A stretch of DNA of 64,000 nt from contig NZ_BAAAEU010000001.1 in the NCBI RefSeq assembly GCF_039523175.1, positions 372,001-436,000 on the forward strand, read 5' to 3'. A program made the translations under genes and the position numbers. This DNA is from Dokdonella_A soli. GTDB taxonomy: Bacteria; Pseudomonadota; Gammaproteobacteria; Xanthomonadales; Rhodanobacteraceae. A model generated the notes under the pieces. It did not search any database. It saw nothing but the letters and a program-made list of their open reading frames with translations, and had not been told where the DNA came from. Shown here piece by piece: positions 32,737-41,227 of the stretch (its first letter is position 1; every line of letters begins with the position of its first letter).

Positions 32737-33669
32737 TCACTGTGTAACGATCATGCCGTCGAGCTTCAGCTTGTCCTTGATGCTGGCACGCAGCTTGTCG
32801 GCGGCGCCGCGATCGGCCTCCGGGCCGGCGCGCACGCGCCACAGGGTCGCGCCATTCGCGTCCACCTTGTCGACGAAGGCGGCAAATCCTGCGTTCTTCA
32901 CGCGATCGCGCAGCTTGTTCGCGTCCTCGGACGTCTTCAGCGCGCCGAGCTGCACGGCCCAACCACCGGCGCGGTTCGCCGGCAGCGCGCTGGCCGGCGC
33001 GTCGGCCTGGGCGTCGGACGTGAGCTGGACCACGCTGCCCGGCAGCGTCGGCTTCAACTGCTTGATGCGCAGGCGCGCTGCCTCGGCGGCGGCGCGGTCC
33101 TCGAACGGTCCGACGCGCACGCGCTCGGCGGGCTTGCCCTGGTACTCGCTCGTTTCCGCAAACGCCGGGAATCCACCTTTCTTCAGGGTCGCGACCAGTT
33201 CCCCGGCATTCTTCGTTGCCGCATACACGCCGAGGTGCACGAAGAAGCGTCCATTGGCGGCCTGGCCGGGCACGGGTTTGGCCGGTTCCGGTGTCACAGG
33301 CGCCACCCGTTCGGGCTTGGCGGGTGTGACCTTCACAGGCTCGGGTTTGGCGGCAGGCACCGGGGCTTCCGGCGTCGGCAAGGCCTCGGGCTTCGGTGCG
33401 GTCGAGGTATCGACCGTCGCGATCTTGTCGCCGCCAGCGGCAGGCTGCGCCGGCGCCGCCGGCGGAGTCGGATTCCGCGCGGCGGAATCGACCGGCAGCA
33501 TGCGGGTCTGGAACTCGCGGTCCGGCGCCGGCGGAATCGCAAGACTCGAGGTCTCCATCTCCGCGGATTTCTGCGGCGCCGAGCCGGACATGAACATCGG
33601 CACGAAGATCACGGCCAGCGCGATCAGCACAGCGGCGCCGAGCAGGCGCTGTTTCAGCGACAAATCCAT
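32737..33669 (-). CDS. DedD-like protein with two SPOR domains
   Basis: 310 residues. Short cytoplasmic start (MDLSLKQRLLG), one membrane segment (AAVLIALAVIFVPMF), a Pro/Ala/Lys/Glu-rich periplasmic linker, then two SPOR domains at about 150-218 (FFVHLGVYAATKNAGELVA) and 237-308 (GWAVQLGALKTSEDANKL). SPOR domains bind peptidoglycan stripped of stem peptides at the division septum. A single domain is usual in DedD, so the pair is notable. The folC-dedD-cvpA-purF order matches E. coli. Confidence 0.92.
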   Translation of the reverse strand: MDLSLKQRLLGAAVLIALAVIFVPMFMSGSAPQKSAEMETSSLAIPPAPDREFQTRMLPVDSAARNPTPPAAPAQPAAGGDKIATVDTSTAPKPEALPTPEAPVPAAKPEPVKVTPAKPERVAPVTPEPAKPVPGQAANGRFFVHLGVYAATKNAGELVATLKKGGFPAFAETSEYQGKPAERVRVGPFEDRAAAEAARLRIKQLKPTLPGSVVQLTSDAQADAPASALPANRAGGWAVQLGALKTSEDANKLRDRVKNAGFAAFVDKVDANGATLWRVRAGPEADRGAADKLRASIKDKLKLDGMIVTQ

Positions 33670-33734
33670 GAGGAATCCAAAGTGGGCGTCGGCAAACCGT
33701 CGCAATTATACCCGCCCGCCACGCTGTATCGACG

Positions 33735-35030
33735 CTAAGCGGTGCGCAGTCCGCTTTCCGCCGCGAACTGCAGCGCAGACGCCGCGACGAAGAACGAGCC
33801 GAATGCGAGCACGCGATCGCCCGGCTGCGCGCTGGAGAACGCCGCGGCGAGCGCGGCGGTGACGTCGGCATGGAGCCAGGGAATCGCCTGCGCCGCGAGC
33901 GAAGTGGAAAGCAGTTCACGCAGCGCTTTGGCATCGAGCCCGCGCGGCGAGTCGCTGTCAAGGCCGGCCAGAAACCATTCATCGATGCGGCCGGCGAGTG
34001 CAGCAACGATGCCACGCACGTCCTTGTCGCCGAGCGCGCCGAACACCGCCAGCGTTCGGCCCGGTGCAGGTTGTTCATGCAGCCACTCGGCCAGCACGCG
34101 TGCAGCCTGCGGATTGTGGGCGACGTCGATGACGAGCTCCGGCCCGCCGCCGAAGCGCTGCAGGCGCGCGCCGATGCGCGCGTCTTCCACGCCCTGCCCT
34201 ATCGCCTGCGGATTCCAGCCAACGCGCGCGCGCAGGGCATACAGCGCGGCGACGGCGGCCGCGGCGTTGTCGATCTGGCACGGCGCGGCGAGTCGCGGCA
34301 GCGGCAAGGCAAGCTCGATCCCATCACCGCGCCAATGCCAGCCATTGCCATCGGCAGCGCGCTCGAACAGAAAGTCGCGCCCGGCAAGGCGCAGATCGGC
34401 GCCGATACGTTCGGCGTGCTCGATCAGCGAGCGCGGCGGATCGATCTCGCCGACGATGGCCGGACGGCCGCTGCGGAAAATCCCGGCCTTCTCGCGGCCG
34501 ATGCTGCCGCGGTCGTTGCCGAGCCAGTCCTGGTGATCGAGATCGACGGTGGTGACGATCGCCGCATCGGCGTCGACGATGTTCACCGCATCGAGACGGC
34601 CGCCGAGACCGACTTCGAGCAGCGCGACGTCGAGCGTGTTGTGCGCGAAGATCCACAGCGCAGCCAGCGTGCCGTACTCGAAATAGGTCAGCTCGATGTC
34701 GCCGCGCGCCGCTTCGATGCGCGTGAACGCATCGATCAACGCGACGTCGTCGGCGTCGCGGCCCGCAATGCGCACCCGCTCGTTGTAGCGCAGCAGATGC
34801 GGCGAGGTGTACGCGCCGACGCGCTTGCCGGACGCGGTGAGCATCGCGTCGAGGAACGCGACGGTCGAACCCTTGCCGTTGGTTCCGCCAATCGTGATCA
34901 CGACCGGGGCCGGCGCCGGGGCTCCGAGGCGCTGCCAGACTTCGCGCACGCGGTCGAGACCGAGCGCAATCGCACGCGGGTGGACGCGCTGCTGGTGGTC
35001 GAGCCAGTCGGCGAGCGTGGTCGGGAGCAT
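33735..35030 (-). CDS. folC: Bifunctional folylpolyglutamate/dihydrofolate synthase
   Basis: 431 residues. Adds glutamate to dihydropteroate and to folates in the cytoplasm. The ATP loop is ITIGGTNGKGST (residues 45-56); YTSPHLLRYNERVRI, LEVGLGGRLDAVN and IGREKAGIFRSGRPA are Mur-ligase family marks; the C-terminal VIDVAHNPQAARVLAEWL is the folate-ligase signature. ATG at 35030 gives MLPTTLADWLDHQQ, the usual family start; an ATG at 35051 would add seven residues. Upstream accD, often its neighbour, is absent. Confidence 0.96.
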   Translation of the reverse strand: MLPTTLADWLDHQQRVHPRAIALGLDRVREVWQRLGAPAPAPVVITIGGTNGKGSTVAFLDAMLTASGKRVGAYTSPHLLRYNERVRIAGRDADDVALIDAFTRIEAARGDIELTYFEYGTLAALWIFAHNTLDVALLEVGLGGRLDAVNIVDADAAIVTTVDLDHQDWLGNDRGSIGREKAGIFRSGRPAIVGEIDPPRSLIEHAERIGADLRLAGRDFLFERAADGNGWHWRGDGIELALPLPRLAAPCQIDNAAAAVAALYALRARVGWNPQAIGQGVEDARIGARLQRFGGGPELVIDVAHNPQAARVLAEWLHEQPAPGRTLAVFGALGDKDVRGIVAALAGRIDEWFLAGLDSDSPRGLDAKALRELLSTSLAAQAIPWLHADVTAALAAAFSSAQPGDRVLAFGSFFVAASALQFAAESGLRTA

Positions 35031-35176
35031 CCGGGGTCCGCCTGAGGGCATGGGGTCGCGGCGAGCTGCTTTCAGGTCCGTTCGCACTCAGCGTAACGCA
35101 GCGAACTCGAAGCGTCGCCGCCCTTCGACTTCGGCCCGGCGCTCAGGAGCGAACGGTCGACGATACGATTCCCGCC

Positions 35177-35809
35177 CTACCTCATCAGGATCCGCCGCGG
35201 TTTCAGCGGCAGCTTGCCGCGCCAGTACTCGATCAGCACAAAACCGACCGCCATGCCACCGAGATGGGCGAAATGCGCGACGCCGGCCTGGGTGCCGGTG
35301 ACGCCGAGGAACAGCTCGATCGCGCCGTACCCGGTCACGAACAGCCAGGCCGGCATCGGGATCGGCGGAAACAGCAGCATGATGCGTGCATGCGGATACA
35401 TCATGCCGTAGGCGAGCAGCAGCCCGAAGATTCCGCCGGATGCGCCGAGCGTCGGATAGAAACCGCCCGTGAAGAAATGCACGACCGCAAGCTGGGTCAG
35501 CGCCGCGCCAATCACGCAGACGAAATAGTACAGCGCGAATGGCCGTGATCCGAACAGGTTCTCGATCGCGCCGCCAAACATCCACAGCGCGAGCATGTTG
35601 AACGCGATGTGGGTGAAGCCGCCATGCAGGAACCCGTAGGTGACGACCTGCCACGGCTCAAAGCCGGGTACGTCGGCAAACTGTGAAGGACCGAGCGGCC
35701 ACAACGCGAAATGCACGATCAGCGTGTCGCCGGTCAGCATCTGCACGAGATAGATCGCGATGTTTGCGAAGAGCAGCGCGCGTGTGACGGGAGGAAGGTC
35801 GATGGCCAT
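35177..35809 (-). CDS. Rhomboid family intramembrane serine protease
   Basis: 210 residues, six membrane segments. The catalytic pair is Ser125 in LGASGGIFG and His182 in VAHFAHLGGMAVG; HGGFTHIAFNM (62-72) is the conserved second-segment motif with the WR-like loop in between. Rhomboids cut membrane proteins within the bilayer. ATG at 35809 is preferred; the frame runs on to 35839. No obvious substrate gene is nearby. Confidence 0.94.
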   Translation of the reverse strand: MAIDLPPVTRALLFANIAIYLVQMLTGDTLIVHFALWPLGPSQFADVPGFEPWQVVTYGFLHGGFTHIAFNMLALWMFGGAIENLFGSRPFALYYFVCVIGAALTQLAVVHFFTGGFYPTLGASGGIFGLLLAYGMMYPHARIMLLFPPIPMPAWLFVTGYGAIELFLGVTGTQAGVAHFAHLGGMAVGFVLIEYWRGKLPLKPRRILMR

Positions 35810-36133
35810 GAATGTCCAGGAAAAGGCGCGCTGCGGCACGGAAGCCGCCTTGGCGTCGGCACGAAGCGCTCAGGATGCGGCCAGCGACGATCCGATTCAA
35901 TACGTGTGGCAGGATGCGCCGCGAAACCCGCAGCCGGCGTCGCGAGTCTTGTCTCGCGCGGGCTTCAGGGCGACCCCACCCCGCTGCGCGTCTCCATGCG
36001 CGGCCGCGGCCTCGTGAAAGACCGGTTTCATGACAATCTGATTGATGCCCGCTGCGTTACGAACTGTGCGCGCCGTCATTGTTGTGTCCCGCATGGACTG
36101 CTAGCGTAGCGATCGTCGCCAAGGGGCACGTTC

Positions 36134-38086
36134 ATGCCAATTTCCATTTGTGCATCTATGCGCAAGTTGCTGCCGAAGTGGGTGGCTTTCGGCGTCGGCG
36201 TGAGCCTCGCCGCCGCCGCATCCGCGCAGACGGGACCGAGCCACGCGCCGGACATCATGTTCCACGACGGTTTCGAAGGCGTAGCTGCGGGACCATTCAG
36301 CGATGCCGACGCCGCACGGTTCCTGGCCCAGGCCACATTCGGGCCGACGGATGCGGATATCCACCACCTGCGCGCGATCGGGTACCAGGCCTGGCTCGCC
36401 GAGCAATTCGCTGCGACGCCGACACTCGAGATGAGCTATCTCAACTGGATCGGCACCACACTCCACGAGCAGATCGGCCAGAACAATCGGCAGGAAGCAT
36501 GGTTCCTGGGTGCGCTCGGTGGCCCTGATCCGCAGAACAACAACATCGTCCACACCGATCAATTGCGCCAGCGCATGGCCTTCGCACTGAGCGAGATCAT
36601 GGTCGTTTCCGACCAGAACACGACGCTCAACGGCTTCGCTCCGGGAGTGGCGTACTACTACGACATTCTTGCCAGCAATGCGTTCGGCAACTATCGCACC
36701 CTGCTCGAACAGGTGACGAAGAGTCCGGCGATGGGCGTCTATCTCAACATGATGGGCAACCAGCGCGCCAACGCTGCGTTGAACATCCATCCGGACGAGA
36801 ACTACGCACGCGAGATCAATCAGCTCTTCAGCATCGGGCTGGTGATGCTGAATCCCGATGGCACGGTGAAACTCTCCGGTAGCGGTCAGCCCATCCCGAC
36901 CTATACGCAGAGCACGGTGTCGGCGTTCGCCCACGTGTTTACCGGCTGGAACTGGGCCGACTGCGATGCGAATGGCAGCGACAACTTCAACGGCTGCGGG
37001 CCGGACTACACCACCGGCGCCAACTTCCTGACGCCGATGGTCGCGTTCGATACGACCAACCCGCTGTATCCGGCCATTTCACCGAGCTACCACGACAACG
37101 GCACCCGCCTGCCCGACGACATTTCCAACAAGCAGCTGTTGAGCTACCCCGGCGCCGCCAGCGGCGGTGTACTCGCGAATGGCGGTACCGCGCAATCGGA
37201 CCTGAGCTTCGCGCTCGACAACGTCTACAACCATCCGAATGTCGCACCTTTCATCAGCAAGCAGCTGATCCAGCGCCTGGTGACGAGTAATCCCAGCCCG
37301 GCCTACGTGCAGCGCGTGGCGACAGTATTCAACAACAATCGGCAAAGCCAGAACCAGCTTCAGTCCGTGGCGCAGGCGATCCTGCTCGATCCCGAATCAC
37401 GCAACGGCCAGTGGCAGAGTCCGGATACCTTCGGAAAACTGCGCGAACCCTTGTTGCGCCTGACCCATCTTTGGCGCGCGATGGGCGCCCGGCACGCCTG
37501 CGGACAGAACCTGCCGGCGAGCGGAACCACGGCAGCAATCAACTACGCCAACCAGCCGTACCGCTACGGCGGCAATGCGTGGAACACCGCGGATACCCAA
37601 TACGGAAGTGGTGTGGCCCAGGCGTCACTGGACGCGCTGACCGTGTTCAACTTCTTCAAACCGAGCTTTCTGCCACCGGGCGAGATGGTGACGCGCGGTC
37701 TGCTCGGGCCTGAATTCCAGATCAACACCGACAGCATCATCTCCAATAGCAGCAATGCGTTCGAGAACTATGCGTTGAATTCGGATATTGCGGACGCATG
37801 CGGTTCGACCGACCAGTTTGGCGACGTGAAGATCAACTCCGCACAGGACTTCGCACTGGCCGGCAGCGGCAGCGGTGGAGCGGCCGATCCCTCCGATCGC
37901 CTGGTCGATGCCTACAGCACACGTTTCATGTCCGGGCAGATGTCGCCGTTCATGCGTCAGACCCTGATCAGTTACCTGAACGTCATCGATTCCACATGGG
38001 CCAATGGTGGGGATTGGCGACAGGAGCGCATCAAGCGCGCGCTGTATCTGATTCATACCTCGCCCGAATACGTCATCCAGAAATAG
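36134..38086 (+). CDS. DUF1800 family exported protein
   Basis: 650 residues. After a signal peptide (KLLPKWVAFGVGVSLAAAASAQ, about 9-32) comes PDIMFHDGFEGV, a short motif I have noticed at the edges of exported proteins of this order, and then the DUF1800 core: DAARFLAQATFGPTDADI, RQRMAFALSEIMVVSD, HPDENYAREINQLFSIGL and FAHVFTGW. AAGGGG eight bases before the ATG at 36134 supports this start. DUF1800 genes are almost always followed, as here, by a DUF1501 gene. The activity is unknown; the pair is exported and may act on surface polymers. Confidence 0.92.
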   Translation: MPISICASMRKLLPKWVAFGVGVSLAAAASAQTGPSHAPDIMFHDGFEGVAAGPFSDADAARFLAQATFGPTDADIHHLRAIGYQAWLAEQFAATPTLEMSYLNWIGTTLHEQIGQNNRQEAWFLGALGGPDPQNNNIVHTDQLRQRMAFALSEIMVVSDQNTTLNGFAPGVAYYYDILASNAFGNYRTLLEQVTKSPAMGVYLNMMGNQRANAALNIHPDENYAREINQLFSIGLVMLNPDGTVKLSGSGQPIPTYTQSTVSAFAHVFTGWNWADCDANGSDNFNGCGPDYTTGANFLTPMVAFDTTNPLYPAISPSYHDNGTRLPDDISNKQLLSYPGAASGGVLANGGTAQSDLSFALDNVYNHPNVAPFISKQLIQRLVTSNPSPAYVQRVATVFNNNRQSQNQLQSVAQAILLDPESRNGQWQSPDTFGKLREPLLRLTHLWRAMGARHACGQNLPASGTTAAINYANQPYRYGGNAWNTADTQYGSGVAQASLDALTVFNFFKPSFLPPGEMVTRGLLGPEFQINTDSIISNSSNAFENYALNSDIADACGSTDQFGDVKINSAQDFALAGSGSGGAADPSDRLVDAYSTRFMSGQMSPFMRQTLISYLNVIDSTWANGGDWRQERIKRALYLIHTSPEYVIQK

Positions 38087-38095
38087 GCCACCGGC

Positions 38096-39535
38096 ATGCG
38101 CCCCGATCGTCGCAAGTTCATCCATGACAGCCTCTGCGCTGCGCTGGGCGGAGTCAGCGCGTTTTCGGCGCTCGGCAGCCTCCAATTGGTGCAGGCGGCT
38201 ACGCGCGCCGGCTATTACGCGTTCAACGACTACAAGGCGTTGGTCTGCGTCTTCCTGTACGGCGGCAACGACAGCTTCAATACCGTGGTGCCGATGTCGG
38301 GTCCGGCACGTACCGCTTATCAGAACGTGCGTCCGGGATTGGCGTTGCCGTCAGCGCAGTTGCGTGCGCTGAACGCACCGACCAACGGCGCCGGCAGTCC
38401 GGGCGACGGCAGTACCTACGGGCTGCATCAAGGGATGCCGGAACTGGCGACGCTCTTCAACGCGGGGCACGCGGCCGTTGTCGCCAACGTCGGCACCCTG
38501 GTCGGCCCGGTCACGAAGGATCAGTACCAGAACGGCTTGCCGGCCTTGCCGCCGCAGTTGTTCTCGCACGCCGACCAGTCCTCATACTGGCAGTCCTCCC
38601 CGCCCAGCAATACACCGCTCAGCGGCTGGGGCGGCCGCGTCGCCGATCTGGTGGCCAGCGCCAATCCGCCGGGCCTGCCCATCCTTACCGGACTCAACGG
38701 CATGGACGCGTTTGTCCGCGGGCAGGACGTCAACGGTTACGTCATGAATGCGACCAGCGCCTCGACCCTGAACTATCCCTACGATCCTGCCGGCAGCGGC
38801 ATCCAGGCCGCGTTCGATTCCCTGCGCACCGCCGGCACGCAGGCCAATGCGCTGGAGCGCACCTACGCTGCAACGCTGAAGCATTCGATCGATACGGCGA
38901 GCATCATCAGTGCAGCGCTGGCACCGCCGACTCCGACATTCGCCTCGTTCTTCCCGACTCCCACTGGCTACGATATCGACTCCCAGTTGCAGACCGTCGC
39001 CCGGCTCATCTGGGCGGCCTACAACAATGTCGCAGGGTACTCGGGGCTCAAACGCCAGGTGTTCTTCGTCACCACCGGCGGCTACGACACGCACAATGAC
39101 GAGCTGGCCCAGCATCAGGGTTTGCTTCCGTTGCTGTCCAGATCACTGGCCGGCTTCTACAACGCGCTCGCAAGCGTTGGTCTTGCGAACACGACCACTG
39201 CGTTCACCGCCTCGGACTTCGGCCGCTCGCTGTCCCCCAACAACGGCGGTACGGACCACGGCTGGGGCTCCCATCAATTCGTCGTCGGCGGCGCGGTCAA
39301 CGGCGGCAAGTTCTATGGCGACAACCTGAGCGGCACGGGCTCGGCGCAAATGCCGAGTTTGCTCAATTCAGCCAGCAATCCGAACGACTCCGGCTACGGC
39401 CAGATCATTCCGACCACATCGGTGGACCAATACTCGGCCACGCTCGCGAACTGGTTCGGCTTGAGCGGCAGCGATATCACCCTGTTGTTCCCGAATCTCG
39501 CCAATTTCAGCGCGAGGAATCTCGGCTTCGTTTGA
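38096..39535 (+). CDS. DUF1501 family Tat-exported protein
   Basis: 479 residues. The N-terminus DRRKFIHDSLCAALGG is a twin-arginine signal, so it is probably exported folded, perhaps with a metal. DUF1501 belongs to the alkaline-phosphatase/sulfatase superfamily; VCVFLYGGNDSFNTVVPM, GGYDTHNDELAQHQGLL, SDFGRSL and GTDHGWGSHQFVVGG (acidic and histidine residues typical of the metal site) are visible. No enzyme activity is established for the family. It begins 9 bp after DUF1800. Confidence 0.93.
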   Translation: MRPDRRKFIHDSLCAALGGVSAFSALGSLQLVQAATRAGYYAFNDYKALVCVFLYGGNDSFNTVVPMSGPARTAYQNVRPGLALPSAQLRALNAPTNGAGSPGDGSTYGLHQGMPELATLFNAGHAAVVANVGTLVGPVTKDQYQNGLPALPPQLFSHADQSSYWQSSPPSNTPLSGWGGRVADLVASANPPGLPILTGLNGMDAFVRGQDVNGYVMNATSASTLNYPYDPAGSGIQAAFDSLRTAGTQANALERTYAATLKHSIDTASIISAALAPPTPTFASFFPTPTGYDIDSQLQTVARLIWAAYNNVAGYSGLKRQVFFVTTGGYDTHNDELAQHQGLLPLLSRSLAGFYNALASVGLANTTTAFTASDFGRSLSPNNGGTDHGWGSHQFVVGGAVNGGKFYGDNLSGTGSAQMPSLLNSASNPNDSGYGQIIPTTSVDQYSATLANWFGLSGSDITLLFPNLANFSARNLGFV

Positions 39536-39548
39536 GCGCAGGTGGAGC

Positions 39549-39953
39549 TCAGTCGACTTCGAACGACTGCAGCTCGACCGGCGTGGTCGGCTGCACGATG
39601 ATCGTCCCACGCATGCCGCTGGTTGGCGTGCCGTGAACCTCGCAGAAATAACCGACTGAACCGGGCTTGGGAAAGGTGACCTTGGCAACCCAGTTCATGT
39701 TGCTCGGCGCGCCACTGCCACCCTTTCCATCGCAGCCGCGCGCGCAGCGGAACGAGCCATCGCTCGCCACGGCATTGTGACTGCCGCCCTTGTTGACGAA
39801 GGTCACGGTGTCGCCCGCAGCGATCGTGAGCGTCGCCGGTGTGAACGTGCCCGTCATGCCTCCGACGTTCACGATATAGCCAGCCGACCATGCTGTTGCG
39901 GAAGCGGCCAGTAGCGAGGATGCGACGAGGATCCGGCTGACGAGTATGCACAT
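39549..39953 (-). CDS. Small exported cupredoxin (blue-copper-like protein)
   Basis: 134 residues with a signal peptide (MCILVSRILVASSLLAASATAWSA). A single plastocyanin-like domain: His59 in NKGGSHNAV and Cys104, His107 and Met114 in YFCEVHGTPTSGM are the four ligands of a type 1 copper site. A loop with two further cysteines (FRCARGCDGKGG) is inserted between strands. The last residues TPVELQSFEVD are an extension beyond the domain and resemble the end of the 21757-22263 product. It is convergent with the DUF1501 gene. Electron-carrier or copper-binding function is inferred from ligands. Confidence 0.88.
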   Translation of the reverse strand: MCILVSRILVASSLLAASATAWSAGYIVNVGGMTGTFTPATLTIAAGDTVTFVNKGGSHNAVASDGSFRCARGCDGKGGSGAPSNMNWVAKVTFPKPGSVGYFCEVHGTPTSGMRGTIIVQPTTPVELQSFEVD

Positions 39954-40048
39954 TTCCGGATTATCGCCAGGCACGCGCGCACGCTCGTGACGGCCATCAT
40001 GTTTCCATGGTGCGGATGGATCCCGCCTGCCCACAGAAAAGTGGCAGG

Positions 40049-40489
40049 TCATGACTCGGGTCGCGCAGAACGCCGCTGACGCGGCCGCTGCAGCCGGTCT
40101 GCCCCGGCGTGTGGTTTACGAGGTGCGATGGGCTTCGGCGGCCCCCACAGCAGATCATCGAGATTCCGCTCCCAGCCATGCAACGCGAGATCGACGCGCC
40201 CGTTCCGGGTCAGCACGCCCTCAGCGGCGAGCCGGCGCACCTGCTCGCGGAACGCGCGGCTGCCCGGCGGGAACGCGATGCGGCCGTCGGAACGCAGCAC
40301 GCGATGCCACGGCAGTTCGACGCCGGGCGGCGTCTCACCGAGCACACGTCCGACCAGTCGCGCGCGACCGGGCAGGCCGGCGCGCATCGCGATTTCGCCA
40401 TAGCTGGCCACCCTGCCGGACGGAATCGCCGCGATCGTGCGGTGAATCTCGGCGTGCCCGGGCGGCGGATTGGTGCGGACTGACTTCAT
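40049..40489 (-). CDS. Alkyltransferase-like protein (ATL)
   Basis: 146 residues, the DNA-binding domain of O6-alkylguanine-DNA alkyltransferase. The acceptor cysteine is replaced: the motif reads LPWHRVL, with Trp61 in place of Cys. The Arg-finger region GRVLGETPPG and IPSGRVASYGEIAMRAGLP are kept. ATL proteins bind alkylated guanine without removing the alkyl group and hand the lesion to nucleotide-excision repair. After residue 105 there is a basic tail (RKPHAGADRLQRPRQRRSARP). The gene's 3' end is 95 bp from the cupredoxin gene. Confidence 0.94.
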   Translation of the reverse strand: MKSVRTNPPPGHAEIHRTIAAIPSGRVASYGEIAMRAGLPGRARLVGRVLGETPPGVELPWHRVLRSDGRIAFPPGSRAFREQVRRLAAEGVLTRNGRVDLALHGWERNLDDLLWGPPKPIAPRKPHAGADRLQRPRQRRSARPES

Positions 40490-40530
40490 CGGCGGCGCAC
40501 GCTAGCATACGGACCGAACCAAACGGGGAG

Positions 40531-40639
40531 AGTGGTTTGAAAACCACTCCGGCACAAGGATGTGCCGCCGCGCCAAGCACGCAAGTGCTTGTCGCGACAA
40601 AGGTGGCGCGGCTTTGCCGCGACCGTTTGTTTGCAAACC
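40531..40639. other. Run of consecutive perfect hairpins upstream of the 40680 gene
   Basis: Back-to-back stems: AGTGGTTT-GA-AAACCACT (40531-40548), CGGCACA-AGGA-TGTGCCG (40550-40567), CAAGCAC-GCAA-GTGCTTG (40574-40591), CGCGGC-TTT-GCCGCG (40607-40621, inside an outer GTCGCG/CGCGAC pair at 40591-40596 and 40618-40623), and GTTTG-TTTG-CAAAC (40625-40638). The third has a GNRA-type loop. TTTGCAAAC recurs at 40657-40665. The element ends about 40 bp before a GTG start and could be a structured leader RNA or a hairpin-rich mobile repeat. Confidence 0.75.
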
Positions 40640-40679
40640 GTGGCAGGATGCCCGGTTTTGCAAACTACAGGAGAGTGCC

Positions 40680-41084
40680 GTGCAGAGTTTCGAACAGATC
40701 CGCTCCCACGTCGGCAGCCGTCACGCGCTGCGCACGAACGATCCGTACCTGATCAGCTTCGACCTGACCTTCGCCGATGGCCGGCATCAGGGCCTGTATC
40801 TCGCCGAGATGGAGGACGAGGATGGCGCGAAATACCTGCGCATCTCGACACCGATCGGCCCGTACACCGGAATGGATGGCACGCGCTGCCTGCGCTTCAA
40901 CTGGGAACAACGCACCGGCTATCTCGCGCTGAGCGATCTCGAGGGCTCGCCGTACCTGCACCTGTGCGAGAACCGGCCCTACGGGCTGCTCTCCGAATCG
41001 GAAATCGAACGCGTGATCGAGGAACTCGGCACGCTCGGCGACCGCATGGAACAGGCGCTTTCGAGCGGTGGCGATACGCTCTGA
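40680..41084 (+). CDS. Small cytoplasmic protein of unknown function
   Basis: 134 residues, no signal peptide or membrane segment. The sequence (HVGSRHALRTNDPYLISFDL, GLYLAEMEDEDGAKYLRIST, YLHLCENRPYG, IERVIEELGTLGDRMEQAL) is acidic and of alpha/beta type, ending in a long helix; this recalls small dimeric chaperone or YbjN-like folds, but no family could be assigned. GTG at 40680 is preceded by AGGAGAG at ideal spacing; earlier ATGs would translate the hairpin run and are rejected. Confidence 0.85.
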   Translation: MQSFEQIRSHVGSRHALRTNDPYLISFDLTFADGRHQGLYLAEMEDEDGAKYLRISTPIGPYTGMDGTRCLRFNWEQRTGYLALSDLEGSPYLHLCENRPYGLLSESEIERVIEELGTLGDRMEQALSSGGDTL

Positions 41085-41112
41085 GTTGGTATCCGGTATC
41101 TGAGGCTACTGT

Positions 41113-41195
41113 GTCGTCCCGGCGCACACCGGGACCCAGGGTCCTGACTTCGATCGGCACGAAAGGCACCGGGTCCCGGCTTTCGCCGGGATGAC
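41113..41195. repeat. GTCCCGG inverted-repeat element
   Basis: GTCCCGG-CGCACA-CCGGGAC (41116-41135) and TCCCGGC-TTTC-GCCGGGA (41174-41191) form two hairpins, and the ends TCGTCCCGG and CCGGGATGACGA are inverted to each other. Similar two-hairpin elements are at 44649-44740 and 51009-51088. It lies between the unknown gene and pit, which are convergent. Confidence 0.8.
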
Positions 41196-41227
41196 GAGCA
41201 AGAAAGGCTTTCCCCGCTCCCGTCCTT

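Noticed and set aside
39954..40052. An N-terminal extension of the cupredoxin to 40052
   Set aside because: The added residues would precede the signal peptide and move it inside the protein.
40560..40679. ATG or GTG codons in the hairpin run as the start of the 40680 gene
   Set aside because: They would translate the hairpins; GTG at 40680 has the ribosome-binding site.
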